Shown: positions 1 through 8,300, counted from the stretch's first letter. The stretch is 9,162 nt of DNA from Akkermansiaceae bacterium (GCA_025457805.1 JALOTR010000069.1:1-9162); one strand, 5' to 3'. Numbers and translations: made by a program. Notes: a model not told the origin generated them from the letters alone.

Positions 1-825
1 GTTGACAGTGATGGTGCGGGATGCTCCACCAAGATCCCACAGCCCTGCCACCTGGATGCGCCCGGTGCCGCCTGTGGCCTGAGAGATGGTTACATTTCCC
101 AGCAAATTGATCTGCGTGTTCGCGATGCTGCGGGTGGTGCCACCATCGGAGGAAAGGATCGCGCCATCGTTGAGCGTCAAGGTAGTCGTGCCCGTGCCCG
201 ACGCGGTCACGCTGGTGAGGCTGGTGGTAGGATTGGCACTTGCAAGTCGCAGCCAGGCATTCGAGTCCACCGTCAAACCGCCACTGAAGGTGTTGAGTCC
301 GCCGAGTTGTGCGTAATTCAATGCTCCGGATGTCCGGGTGATGGAAAGCGATGAGGATCCTGAAACCACGCTGGACACAATGATGTTGCCGGACGATTGG
401 CCATTGCCGAGTTTCCAAACCTGGTTGGCTCCCAACAGGACGGAAGTGTTGGATTCGAAGCTGATGCCGCGATTGGTTGCTACCCCGTTGTTCAAATCGA
501 TACCGGATGCGCCGAGAGTCAGAGTGAAGGGACTTGGATTGGCCGCATTGGTGAAAGCAGGGCTGGACGTGGGAATGGCGGAGCTGATCAGGATGCCCGA
601 CCATGATGCATTTGCACCAAGCGTGGTGGCACCAGCAACCGACGTGCTATTCCACAAGGCGCGATCCGCCGCACCGGGAACACCGGAAATCCCGTCATCC
701 CACGCGTCCTGCACGGACAATGGATTGGCAGTGTTGTTGCGGACGCGATCCGCTGCAAAAAGACACGCGGGAAAAAGAGCGATGGCGGCGACGGAGAGGA
801 AACAATTGGATCTTTTGGGTTTCAT
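1..825 (-). CDS. Secreted autotransporter-associated beta-strand repeat protein, N-terminal part (cut by left window edge)
   Basis: This frame opens with ATG at 825 and stays open for 275 codons to the window edge, so only the N-terminus is present. Residues 1-24 look like a Sec signal peptide: a KPKR basic start, a hydrophobic stretch, and cleavage after L-F-A before AD. The mature start has a 'W-x-D-G-x-x-G-x-PGAADRALW' element (41-58) of the kind often found at the start of large Verrucomicrobia surface proteins. The rest is rich in Gly, Ser, Thr and Asn, with short beta-strand-like segments. The clearest motif is GGLNTFSGGLTVDSNA (175-190), which matches the autotransporter-associated (PATR, TIGR02601-type) repeat. 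By family, such proteins form long surface beta-solenoids and often end in a PEP-CTERM anchor or autotransporter barrel, but that end is not visible. No Shine-Dalgarno precedes the start. It is probably transcribed separately from the cluster upstream. Whether it adheres to or processes glycan cannot be told. Confidence 0.85.
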   Translation of the reverse strand, partial: MKPKRSNCFLSVAAIALFPACLFAADRVRNNTANPLSVQDAWDDGISGVPGAADRALWNSTSVAGATTLGANASWSGILISSAIPTSSPAFTNAANPSPFTLTLGASGIDLNNGVATNRGISFESNTSVLLGANQVWKLGNGQSSGNIIVSSVVSGSSSLSITRTSGALNYAQLGGLNTFSGGLTVDSNAWLRLASANPTTSLTSVTASGTGTTTLTLNDGAILSSDGGTTRSIANTQINLLGNVTISQATGGTGRIQVAGLWDLGGASRTITVN

Positions 826-891
826 GACGTGAAGTGGATTTTGTTCGAACGGGAGCGGACATGGCGTTTTTGAACCCGCTTTCCTTCTATC

Positions 892-919
892 CATTAAGAA
901 CCGAAAAAATGCACCCAAC
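892..919 (-). promoter_or_regulatory. Weak sigma70-like promoter for the beta-strand repeat gene
   Basis: Reading the minus strand, TTGGGT (919-914) is followed 16 nt later by TAATGG (897-892), a poor -35/-10 pair at near-normal spacing. Initiation would fall around 885, giving an untranslated leader of roughly 60 nt before the ATG at 825. The match is weak, as expected for an activator-dependent promoter, and the phased direct repeat lies immediately upstream. The hexamers alone would not be convincing. Confidence 0.25.
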
Positions 920-926
920 AGGGGTG
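904..926 (-). terminator. Weak intrinsic-terminator-like hairpin with T-run
   Basis: The minus strand reads CACCC-CTGTT-GGGTG (926-912), a 5-bp GC-rich stem with a 5-nt loop, then CA and six T residues (909-904). It lies 117 nt past the stop of the SGNH hydrolase gene and could end the four-gene unit. The stem is short for an intrinsic terminator, and it overlaps both the direct repeat and the promoter-like hexamer, so it may instead be a by-product of those elements. Confidence 0.3.
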
Positions 927-957
927 ATATTGCGTCATGGACGGGCGATTTTGCGTC
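922..957 (-). promoter_or_regulatory. 21-bp-phased direct repeat, candidate AraC-type activator site
   Basis: On the minus strand the two 15-bp arms are GACGCAAAATCGCCC (957-943) and GACGCAATATCACCC (936-922). They match at 13 of 15 positions, are separated by 6 bp, and so repeat with a period of exactly 21 bp, two helical turns. Direct half-sites about 21 bp apart, the nearer one touching the -35 element, are characteristic of AraC/XylR-family activators. The downstream arm ends 3 bp before a TTGGGT -35-like hexamer serving the beta-strand repeat gene. A poor third match (GGTGCATTTTTTCGG, 915-901) falls at the next 21-bp step and may be chance. The repeat is seen directly; the regulator class is inferred and no regulator gene lies in the window. 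Confidence 0.45.
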
Positions 958-1043
958 TTCAAATTTTCCTGAACCCCACAGAAAGCCGCATCTCCCTTGG
1001 CCGATAGGACGCGCACCCTTGCCTGATCTGTGTCCGTTGAATC

Positions 1044-2432
1044 CTAGCGCAGCAGGTTTCCCTTTTCATCCAGCAAATCCCCCAGAACGATGATCTGCCC
1101 GACAGAAAAAGTGTTTTTGGCGTATTTTCCCGGGTTGTTGCGGAAATCCTGATCGGCCTTTTTGACAGACAACATTTTCTCCTTCTCCGGCACCTCGTCG
1201 AGCAAAGTCCATGTCACCGTGTGGTCCCCCATCGGCACTGCGGGCAGCGGTGCACCTACATAAACCCAGGCGCTGGCATACACGGTGAAGAGGGTTTGTT
1301 TGAAGGGCGGCTTGTCATCCACTCGAATGCTCACCACACCGGAGTCCGGACCTTCCATCCCCTTGAGGCCGATATGGGTGCCGCGAAACCTCACCGTCAC
1401 GGATGAGCCGGGTGTGCCGCTGCGGAAGAGATGGGGAAACCATGAGTAGAAACGTTTCCCGAAACGACGGCAACCCGGACCGGTGGAGGCAGTGAGTTGT
1501 TCCCACGTGCCGGAAAACTCCGCATGTCCCTCGGCGGCGATGGTTTTGGCCTTTTCCCAGGGGATAGTGGAAAGCGCTTTGGGCATGGCTTGATCGCTTG
1601 CTTTGTTATTCGACCTGAGCCGCTCCAATCCGCGGACGGCCGCCGCTCCATTGAGTGCGTGGCCCGCCTCTGATGGATGGGTTCCATCGTTGGAAAAAAT
1701 TACCCGTCCCTCCGCATCCTTGTCACCCGGACTTTTCGGCGCACTGAACACGAGTTTGTTTTCCTTGGCCATCCGTGCGGCTTCCACACCCAGATGGATG
1801 GAGGGAATCCCGTAATGCTCCGCAATGGATTCATGAAGCGAAACAGAAGCGCTGAATTTCCCCTGATTGAGCAAATCCACGGCCGATGAATGCAAGGTAT
1901 AGGCAAGACAGATATCTGTCTCCGGCTTGCTGATGCGCAGCTTGCGGATGATGCCTTCGAGAGCGCCCGCGACCTCGGCAGGACGATCCCTGACATCCGC
2001 CACATCGTTGAGTGAAAACTCAATGAACACCGCATCGGGTTTTGCCGATACGAGATCATGATCCGCGCGGAATACACCTACAATGGAACCGGACCCGCCC
2101 AAGCTGGCATTGAGTTCCGTGACCTTGGATCCGGGATACTGTTTCGCAAACCAGTCCAGCGTCGCATTCCTCCAACCGGGTCCCGCCGTGATACTACCTC
2201 CATAGTAGGCAATCGTGACCGCTTCCCCTTTCTCAAGTTTTTCAAACAGATGGGGCATCCCGCCACGCAGGCTGACTTCGGTGGCGGGACGGAGCGAAAT
2301 GGTGGACGCTTTCTCCGCTTCGGCGTTGATCCTTGCATAATCATCCTCGATGCCGATTCGCTCGGTGGAGGGTTCTCCCGCGTGCAGCAGGGCACTCACA
2401 AACAAGGATATCAATGCCAGAGAACGTTTCAT
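1044..2432 (-). CDS. Secreted SGNH/GDSL-family hydrolase (probable carbohydrate esterase) with C-terminal beta domain
   Basis: This 462-residue protein has a signal peptide (1-18, cut near LLHA|GE). The SGNH blocks are in order: YYGGSITAG with the Ser80 nucleophile (block I, GGS instead of GDS), SLGGSGS with Gly113 (block II), EFSLND with Asn142 (block III), and NDGTHPSEAGH with Asp249 and His252 (block V). All four residues naming the family are present, so it is probably active. Residues about 315-450 form a second, beta-rich segment (WFPHLFRSG, VTVRFRGTHIGLKG, GVVSIRVDD, GDHTVTWTLL) that looks like a jelly-roll accessory domain. Such secreted proteins often remove acetyl or other acyl groups from polysaccharides, but the substrate here is inferred only from neighbouring glycosidases. 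Its ATG lies 9 nt after the stop of the upstream gene, so translation is likely coupled. No Shine-Dalgarno is visible. Confidence 0.9.
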   Translation of the reverse strand: MKRSLALISLFVSALLHAGEPSTERIGIEDDYARINAEAEKASTISLRPATEVSLRGGMPHLFEKLEKGEAVTIAYYGGSITAGPGWRNATLDWFAKQYPGSKVTELNASLGGSGSIVGVFRADHDLVSAKPDAVFIEFSLNDVADVRDRPAEVAGALEGIIRKLRISKPETDICLAYTLHSSAVDLLNQGKFSASVSLHESIAEHYGIPSIHLGVEAARMAKENKLVFSAPKSPGDKDAEGRVIFSNDGTHPSEAGHALNGAAAVRGLERLRSNNKASDQAMPKALSTIPWEKAKTIAAEGHAEFSGTWEQLTASTGPGCRRFGKRFYSWFPHLFRSGTPGSSVTVRFRGTHIGLKGMEGPDSGVVSIRVDDKPPFKQTLFTVYASAWVYVGAPLPAVPMGDHTVTWTLLDEVPEKEKMLSVKKADQDFRNNPGKYAKNTFSVGQIIVLGDLLDEKGNLLR

Positions 2433-2441
2433 GGGATGGGG

Positions 2442-3605
2442 TTAGTAGGGACTTGTGTGAATTTTCCAGAGGCTGAAGTCGTAGATCCTCTTGGAAACCT
2501 TGTCCCGGATTTCCATGGGGCCGTCGGGACTGATCTGGGTTGTCCACGGACTTTTGGACGAGGGCCATGTTTGGTAATCCACCGCGCGTCCGTTGATACG
2601 ATCCGGACCGCCGAATGTACACTCCAAGCTCCCGCCCGAGCGACTTTGGTATGCGCCGGAGACGGTCTCGCCCGAGACGAATTTGAGTGAGGAACTCCCC
2701 ATAACCTTCGCGCGAAATTCCTTCAATTGATCCGAGGGACTTGCTGCCGGGAACTCCGAGGGCAGCGCGGTTTCGATCGCAACCGCACAGTGGCGAGCCA
2801 ATACTCTGAACTCCGAATCCCCCTTGCGCGGTGGAGATGCGGGCGCGCGGATGCCAGATGAAGGATCCCAATCGAAGGCCTGGCTGGCGGTTATCGCAAT
2901 CAGCACGCTGCCATAATGAAGGAAAATTCTCCCATCGGTGGCCGCATCATTGATGAATGCGCGGTGGCCACCCGGAACGTAGCCGAGCGCATAAGGAAAC
3001 GGGACGCCATCGGGTATTCGAAATACAAAGAGCAGGCTATCACGCCCCAGGATCTCCTGCTCATGGGCACTCACACCGTGGGTGTGGATGCCCATCTTGC
3101 CCTTTTCGTCAGCGGCCGGATGGGTGATCCAAAGATGACTCCCTTTGTCCGGCTCCGGCTCATCCCACATGACTCCGCAGGGATAACTTTGGCCCTGCCA
3201 GGGTCTGCCTCCCGCCTTCGATGAACGTGAGAATATGGCATAACTTTGGTTCACATAATGATTCAAGGCCCAACCATTGATGAACGCCTGATTCTCAAAC
3301 CGAATATAACAAACAATCCCCGGCCAGGCGATGAATCCGGTGTTTCCTCCGTGCATCCAACGGTTGATCTTGTTGCCCGGCACCAAGGCATCCAGGCCCT
3401 TGTTCACCTCGACCAGAGCTTCCTGGGTGCGCCCCAGACTGAAAAGGCATTCCGCGCGGATGAATTTCTCCTTTCCCTCTGCAGCGAAGGTCTCAAGCAC
3501 CGCCCGCCTTCGTTCCTCGAAAGTGTTCAAAGAAACCTGAGCCTCCGCTCCGGAAACCCGGGCGAAGCAAAACACTTGAATGGCGATGAATAGAAAGCGG
3601 ATCAC
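2442..3605 (-). CDS. Secreted protein of unknown function, possibly an internally shortened lyase-like protein
   Basis: I do not recognise this 387-residue protein with certainty. It starts with GTG at 3605; the next in-frame ATG (residue 84) would remove the signal peptide (1-20, VSGA|EA), so GTG is preferred. Residues about 27-72 are helical and resemble a single TPR-like hairpin (LFSLGRTQEALVEVNKGLDAL). A conserved-looking Trp/Gly-rich segment follows (RWMHGGNTGFIAWPG, 82-96). Residues 110-310 appear all-beta, with NGWALNHYVNQSYAIFSR, GVMWDEPE, HLWITHPAAD and GRIFLHYGSVLIAI, recalling the beta-sandwich half of large alpha/alpha-toroid polysaccharide lyases. The C-terminal 310-387 carries short strands. 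The helical toroid such enzymes need is absent, and the join near residue 103 is abrupt, which could mean an in-frame internal deletion or a distinct small family. It sits between the fucosidase and the esterase (46 and 9 nt), implying a glycan-related role. Confidence 0.75.
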   Translation of the reverse strand: MIRFLFIAIQVFCFARVSGAEAQVSLNTFEERRRAVLETFAAEGKEKFIRAECLFSLGRTQEALVEVNKGLDALVPGNKINRWMHGGNTGFIAWPGIVCYIRFENQAFINGWALNHYVNQSYAIFSRSSKAGGRPWQGQSYPCGVMWDEPEPDKGSHLWITHPAADEKGKMGIHTHGVSAHEQEILGRDSLLFVFRIPDGVPFPYALGYVPGGHRAFINDAATDGRIFLHYGSVLIAITASQAFDWDPSSGIRAPASPPRKGDSEFRVLARHCAVAIETALPSEFPAASPSDQLKEFRAKVMGSSSLKFVSGETVSGAYQSRSGGSLECTFGGPDRINGRAVDYQTWPSSKSPWTTQISPDGPMEIRDKVSKRIYDFSLWKIHTSPY

Positions 3606-3625
3606 GGCAGAGTGAAGAGATACAT
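3602..3625 (-). CDS. Possible 7-codon leader frame overlapping the GTG start
   Basis: An ATG at 3625 opens the frame MYLFTLP and stops at a TGA (3604-3602) that shares bases with the GTG start of the next gene, giving a GTGA overlap. This geometry is typical of translational coupling by reinitiation and could explain use of a GTG start without a Shine-Dalgarno. The frame is so short that chance is a serious alternative, and there is no ribosome-binding sequence before this ATG either. Confidence 0.15.
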   Translation of the reverse strand: MYLFTLP

Positions 3626-3651
3626 TTCCCTGAGGTCAGTGGGTAGCGAAA

Positions 3652-5286
3652 TCAATGGCTATCCTTCATCAAAACACGCACCTCGGATCCGTAAACCGTG
3701 AGAAGCGGATGTTTGATCTTGGCGCGGAATTCATAGGTCTTACCGGGTTGCAGGCCCTGCACTGAGATCCCGAATTCTCCAGTCGAATCGCGCACAAGGG
3801 AAGGCGAGGCCTCCCAGTTTTCCATGCGCTCATTCACATCAAGACCGGTGATATCACGATATTCCGCGCTGGCCTCCACGGTCTTGGAATCGCCAAGAGA
3901 ATGAAGCTTGGCCCGAACTTCCACACTGCCATCGGAGGAGCGCTTCGCGGCCAAGGTCTCCACTTGTGGAGGCACCAAAGCTGGCTTGACGTGGGTGAGC
4001 TTGATCACCACCGGATTCGGCCACTTGCGATCGTTGTAAAGCCGCTGGGCCCGCATGGCACGCAGCTTGAGACCATCAGGCGTTTGTTCGAAGGTGGTCT
4101 TTGGCAACACGTCGGGCTGATACTCAAGCGCCTTGTCATTCTGGCTGAGCACGCTGGCTTGGGTTTGATCTGTCGCGCGGACGGAATGCAGAACCAAATC
4201 CTTCCACTCCCCATGTTTCCACCGCTCTTTGGATTTCACGATCACATACACCGTGCCTGATTTGCGGTCATGGGTGAACCATAGGTCGTTTTCGTTCGTC
4301 ACGATCCACGGCCGCACGCCATAGATGCACTCCCCGTTGACAAACATCCATAGCGCCACCTCGCGCAGACGTTCTTCCTGCTCGATGGGCAGCTCGCCAT
4401 CCGGCTTCGGCCCCACGTTGAGGAGAAAATTCCCGCCTTTGGCGCGGGTTTCTATCAGTTTCCGGATGATCTCTCCTCCGGACATGTAAACTTCATTGGT
4501 GGGTTTGTATTGCCACTGGGTTCCCATGGTGAGACAGGACTCCCATGGCTCGTCAATCGGAGTTCCGGGGATGTGTTGCTCCGGAGTCCGGATCGCCCCG
4601 CGTGTGACCACGGTGTCCGGCTGGAGATCCCATGCAAGATCGGTCAGTCCGTCGGTTTCGCCATCGAAGAAAACCATGTCGATCTTGCCATAACCCGTCA
4701 TCAACTCACGAAGCTGGGCCTGATTGTGCTTCATCAGTCCCGGATTGTTGCGCGGATGCACCTCCTCGATCTGGCGCTGGATCGTGATCTTGTTTTCCCG
4801 CAGCCACCAGAAATCATCAGGCGAGAAATAAACGCCCGCAGAAATCCCCTGAGCCCGGAATGCATCAAAAACCTCCGCCGTGATATCCCGCTTGAACGGT
4901 GTGTGCATGATGCCGAAGTCGGTGGTCTTGGTATCATACATGCAGAATCCCGAGTGGTGTTTGGTGGTGAACATCACATACTTGGTACCCGCCAGCTTGG
5001 CGAGAGCCGCCCAATCCTGCGGATGGAACTTGCGGGGATTGAAGGTTTTGGGGAGTTCATTGACGAAACGATTCAGATAGTCTTCATCCGCACCCACCAT
5101 CGAATGACTGATCACCGAACCAAGCTGGCTGTCATGACTCCAGTGAATGAAAAGTCCGAATCCAAGATCCCGAAACCATTCGAGACGCTCGGCTTTGTTG
5201 CGGGAATTGGCGACGGGTTCCACGGCGGAAGCAAGGGGTTGGCACAGGATGAACGCGAGAAAGAAACAGGATCGGATGGATTTCAT
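3652..5286 (-). CDS. Secreted alpha-L-fucosidase, glycoside hydrolase family 29
   Basis: This 544-residue enzyme removes terminal alpha-L-fucose from glycans with retention of configuration. The ATG at 5286 gives a clean signal peptide (MKSIRSCFFLAFILCQ..., cleaved after PLASA, residue 21). The frame is open 51 codons further upstream but that extension is not signal-like and overlaps the preceding gene, so it is rejected. GH29 landmarks are in order: WFRDLGFGLFIHWS (37-50), YVMFTTKHHSGFCMYDT (103-119, with His110-His111), GVYFSPDDFWW (151-161), KIDMVFFDGE (201-210, with Asp208 as expected nucleophile), PWESCLTMGTQWQY (247-260) and GGNFLLNVGPKPDG (284-297). The acid/base varies between GH29 subfamilies and is not assigned. 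Residues about 438-540 form a fibronectin-III-like C-terminal domain (GLQPGKTYEFRAKI). It lies 52 nt downstream of the beta-helix gene and 46 nt upstream of the unknown gene. Confidence 0.96.
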   Translation of the reverse strand: MKSIRSCFFLAFILCQPLASAVEPVANSRNKAERLEWFRDLGFGLFIHWSHDSQLGSVISHSMVGADEDYLNRFVNELPKTFNPRKFHPQDWAALAKLAGTKYVMFTTKHHSGFCMYDTKTTDFGIMHTPFKRDITAEVFDAFRAQGISAGVYFSPDDFWWLRENKITIQRQIEEVHPRNNPGLMKHNQAQLRELMTGYGKIDMVFFDGETDGLTDLAWDLQPDTVVTRGAIRTPEQHIPGTPIDEPWESCLTMGTQWQYKPTNEVYMSGGEIIRKLIETRAKGGNFLLNVGPKPDGELPIEQEERLREVALWMFVNGECIYGVRPWIVTNENDLWFTHDRKSGTVYVIVKSKERWKHGEWKDLVLHSVRATDQTQASVLSQNDKALEYQPDVLPKTTFEQTPDGLKLRAMRAQRLYNDRKWPNPVVIKLTHVKPALVPPQVETLAAKRSSDGSVEVRAKLHSLGDSKTVEASAEYRDITGLDVNERMENWEASPSLVRDSTGEFGISVQGLQPGKTYEFRAKIKHPLLTVYGSEVRVLMKDSH

Positions 5287-5338
5287 GGCTTGAATGGGTT
5301 TCGATAGAATTATAGGCAGTGAAGTTACACAACCTCCA
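5287..5338 (-). promoter_or_regulatory. Possible internal promoter before the fucosidase gene
   Basis: The 52-nt gap before the fucosidase contains a perfect TATAAT (5314-5309, minus strand). At 17-nt spacing the upstream hexamer is GGAGGT (5337-5332), which is not a good -35, and there is no extended -10 TGn. A start from here would leave a leader of only about 15 nt. It could give the fucosidase and following genes a second promoter, but read-through from the beta-helix gene is equally likely. Confidence 0.25.
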
Positions 5339-8300
5339 TCATGGGGATGTGATGCGGAGACGAATGAAACGGCGGGTGCTCTCACCGACGGGATGCGTGG
5401 AATCACTGAATGTGACCGGTCCCGGAACATTTGCCGCACCGGTGGAGGTCCACAGGTTGGTCCAGGATTGACTCAGATCCACCGTGCCCTCCACCACATA
5501 GACCAGAAGCGGATCCGCAATTCGTTGGAAAGTAATTTCCAGATGCTCGGAGCTTTCCGCCTCGGTGAGAACGAGATCCGAGGATATGAGCGGAAACGAA
5601 GTGGCCGAGGTCGGAGACGTGCCGAGCGCATATTCCAAAAGATTGTTGAAACCATCGGAATCCGGGTCCGCGATGTTTGCCGCATTGCCCGCGTTCTCGG
5701 TGATCCCGAAATTGGCCTGACGCCATGCCTGTTGCGGGGTGAGGAAACTGATATTGTCGAAGACGGCGCTGGCACTGGCATTGCCGGTGCGCGGTGCGAC
5801 GGCGAAGCCCACGGACAAGCCCGCGCCGCCGAGCAAGTTGGTGCGGGAAGATCCCAACGCAGTCCATGTGATGCCATCCTCGGAGTGAAAGCACGTAAAT
5901 GTATCACCCTGACGGACCAAGCGTATCCATTCGGGAATGCCTCGTCCGGCCGATGAGGCACTGAAGAAGTTCACATTGTTCGATCCGCCACTGGTGGTGG
6001 TTTTGTGTTGGGCCCATACATCTCCTCTGCGGAGCATATAAGTCGAACTATAGCGGGAACCGGTGTTGGTGGTTTCCCGGAACACGATGCCTGCCTTCGC
6101 AGAGGAGTCTGTGGAGGTGAACGAAACAAGCCGGGCGGTGAAGATACCATCGCCGGACCATGGCTGCGAAAGATAGGTGAATGAGTCGTTGTTTCCTGTC
6201 CACATATCTCCTGTGGTGCCGCCAGACGTGCTGCCTCCGGTGCCGTTGATTTGAAATGAATTTGCGGAAAGGCGCGTGGCGCTGCCGGATGAAACTCCGG
6301 CGAAGGGCTGGATCTGCTGGACAGTCCACGGTGCAGGCAGAACCGGAGGCGTGACAGTCACGCTAAAGGTGGTCGTGCTGGAATTCCCCGCCGTATCTCT
6401 GGCAGTCACGGTGACGAGCGTGGAACCGATCGGAAACAGGGAACCGGAGGGAGGACTTGCCGTTGCCACTACATTCCCCGAAACGGCATCCGAGGCACTG
6501 ACCTCGAAGGTGACATTGGCACCCGCTGTGGAGGCGCCTTCAACCGTGAGATTGCCCGGAGTGGTGATCACAGGGCCGGTGATATCAGGTGATGAGTCCG
6601 GTCCGAGGATTCTCAGTTCGGCAAGCTGCAAGCCATCTGGATCGTCCGCATTGGCAGTGACATCAAGCCGGTAGTATCGAAATGCGGTCGTATTGATAAA
6701 CCCATAACCCAGTGTTTGTCCGCGGTTGGAAAAGGTCTGATTGATTCGGGAATCGAGCAAGACCCAGACCATACCATCATACGATCCAAGAAACTGCCAA
6801 TCCCGGGGATCTCGCGTGGATGAATCCGGAGAGCTGATGATTTCATATCTTGTCGCCCGGAAGGCGGTATCTCCCGCGAATTGATAGGTGATCGAACCGG
6901 TCGGGGTCCCTGTTCCGGTTTGCCATGATGTGGCAAGGTTGTTATCAAATGCGAAGGCGGGTGAATTGGAGGGATGGCTCGCGGTGGCATTGCCTCCGCC
7001 GGGAGCATTGATGAGAGGAAGAGTGGTGGTGGAGTTCGTTTGTGCGGACCAGTGACCACCCGCTGAATTCTCCGCATGGAAGCGGAAGTGGTAGCGGGTG
7101 GAGGGCAAAAGATTGACAGGCGTGTGGAGGGTTTGTCCGGATCGTTGCAAACCCAACACGGCCACATGTTGCCATCCAGCGGGATCGGTCCCGCCATCGC
7201 TGGTGCCCCAATAGACCCGCACCGTGGCATTTGCCTCGAACTGGGGGTAAGTCAGCGTGCCGTTGAAGGTGGCTGAATTCGCCCCCACGGCGGTCGCGGA
7301 ACCGGTGGTGATGAAGGGAGTCCAGACCCGGGCATCGGCACGATATTCATCATCATACAAGCCCGACATTTCCAATGGAATGGGCACGAAGCCTGGCATG
7401 TCGGCATAGGCCCGTGCATCGGGCCTGAGACGAAGATCATCATTGGCGAAATCGATGAATCCAGGATCGATACCATAACTCATGTTGGGACCGGACTGGA
7501 GGGTTGCGGCGTTGGATGAGGCGACCGAATTGGTGCTGGTCGTGGTATTGGTGGTCACCCGCGTCCAGAGATAGTCCGACGCAAGTTTCCGATAGGACAG
7601 ATTGTTTTCGATCTGACCTCCAGTCGCGCTGTGAAAGACATAGTTCGTTCGGCTATTCACGGCGATGTTGTTGAAAACCCGCAGGGTCATGGGCAGCCCC
7701 GCCACGGCCCCGCCAGCGGCAGTGTTGGTGGTGTTCCAGATGCCATAGCCGCGGGAAGATGTGGATGGCGTTTTCAAATTCATCGTATTGCCATAGATCG
7801 GCGTGCGGACGTGATCGAAGTCGTTGTAAATCCCCTCCCCTTGCGGGCTTGCGTAGAGATGGTTGTAGCGGATGATGGTGCCGGAGTCGATGTTGGGGCC
7901 GAACCGATAGATACCACCGAGGTCATTCGAGACGCGTGTGAAATCCGAGAGTTCGTTGTATTCGATCACATTCTGATATCCATTCCAAAGGATCCCGGCA
8001 TGGGGTGAGGTTTTGATATCGTTGTGGGCGATGCGCATTCCCACTCCCGGATGGTTGCCGCCGATGGGTCCGCCGTAGCCGACATCGACGGCTGCCTGAT
8101 AGACACGCACCACTTCGCCGAAGCTGCGGAACTTGTTGTTCACCGCGAAGTGATCAGCGGCGACGGCGGAGGGAGGTGCGGTTCCGCCGCGCAGCATGAC
8201 ACCGCCGGAGGCCATTTTCTCGAAATCCGAAGAAACCACCCCGTGCCCGGTGCCGCCGTTGATATCGACCGCAAAGTTTCCCGACTGGGAAAACGCACAA

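Larger units (their letters stand above)
826..1043. other. Intergenic region between SGNH hydrolase and beta-strand repeat gene
   Basis: This is the longest gap in the window (218 bp) and the only one large enough for a full promoter. It is more AT-rich than the flanking genes between about 841 and 960. It holds the phased direct repeat, a weak promoter-like element and a small hairpin with a T-run, each listed separately. I found no open frame with coding character and no tRNA or other structured RNA. The stretch from 960 to 1043, just after the SGNH stop codon, shows no convincing structure. Confidence 0.7.

Noticed and set aside
338..832. Plus-strand open frame of 164 codons opposite the beta-strand repeat gene
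   Set aside because: The minus frame has a signal peptide and a PATR-type motif; the plus frame has neither and ends near the minus-strand start by chance.
2058..2690. Plus-strand open frame of 210 codons across the junction of the SGNH and unknown genes
   Set aside because: It is antisense to two genes with signal peptides and, for one, complete catalytic motifs; it has no features of its own.
4510..5307. Plus-strand open frame of 265 codons opposite the fucosidase
   Set aside because: It is fully antisense to a gene with unmistakable GH29 motifs, its translation shows no family features, and long antisense frames are expected in GC-rich coding DNA.
5331..5338. GGAGG-containing sequence just after the beta-helix stop as a ribosome-binding site
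   Set aside because: It lies about 45 nt before the fucosidase ATG, far too distant, with no nearer start codon in a useful frame.
5287..5439. 51-codon N-terminal extension of the fucosidase
   Set aside because: It would overlap the preceding gene by about 100 nt, is not signal-like and would bury the obvious signal peptide beginning at 5286.
5294..5956. Plus-strand open frame of 220 codons opposite the C-terminus of the beta-helix protein
   Set aside because: Its Arg/Gly-rich translation has no recognisable domain and mirrors the codon bias of the minus-strand gene.
6613..7230. Minus-strand open frame of 205 codons within the beta-helix gene in another frame
   Set aside because: It is a Pro/Arg-rich out-of-frame shadow of the fibronectin-III and F5/8C coding region.
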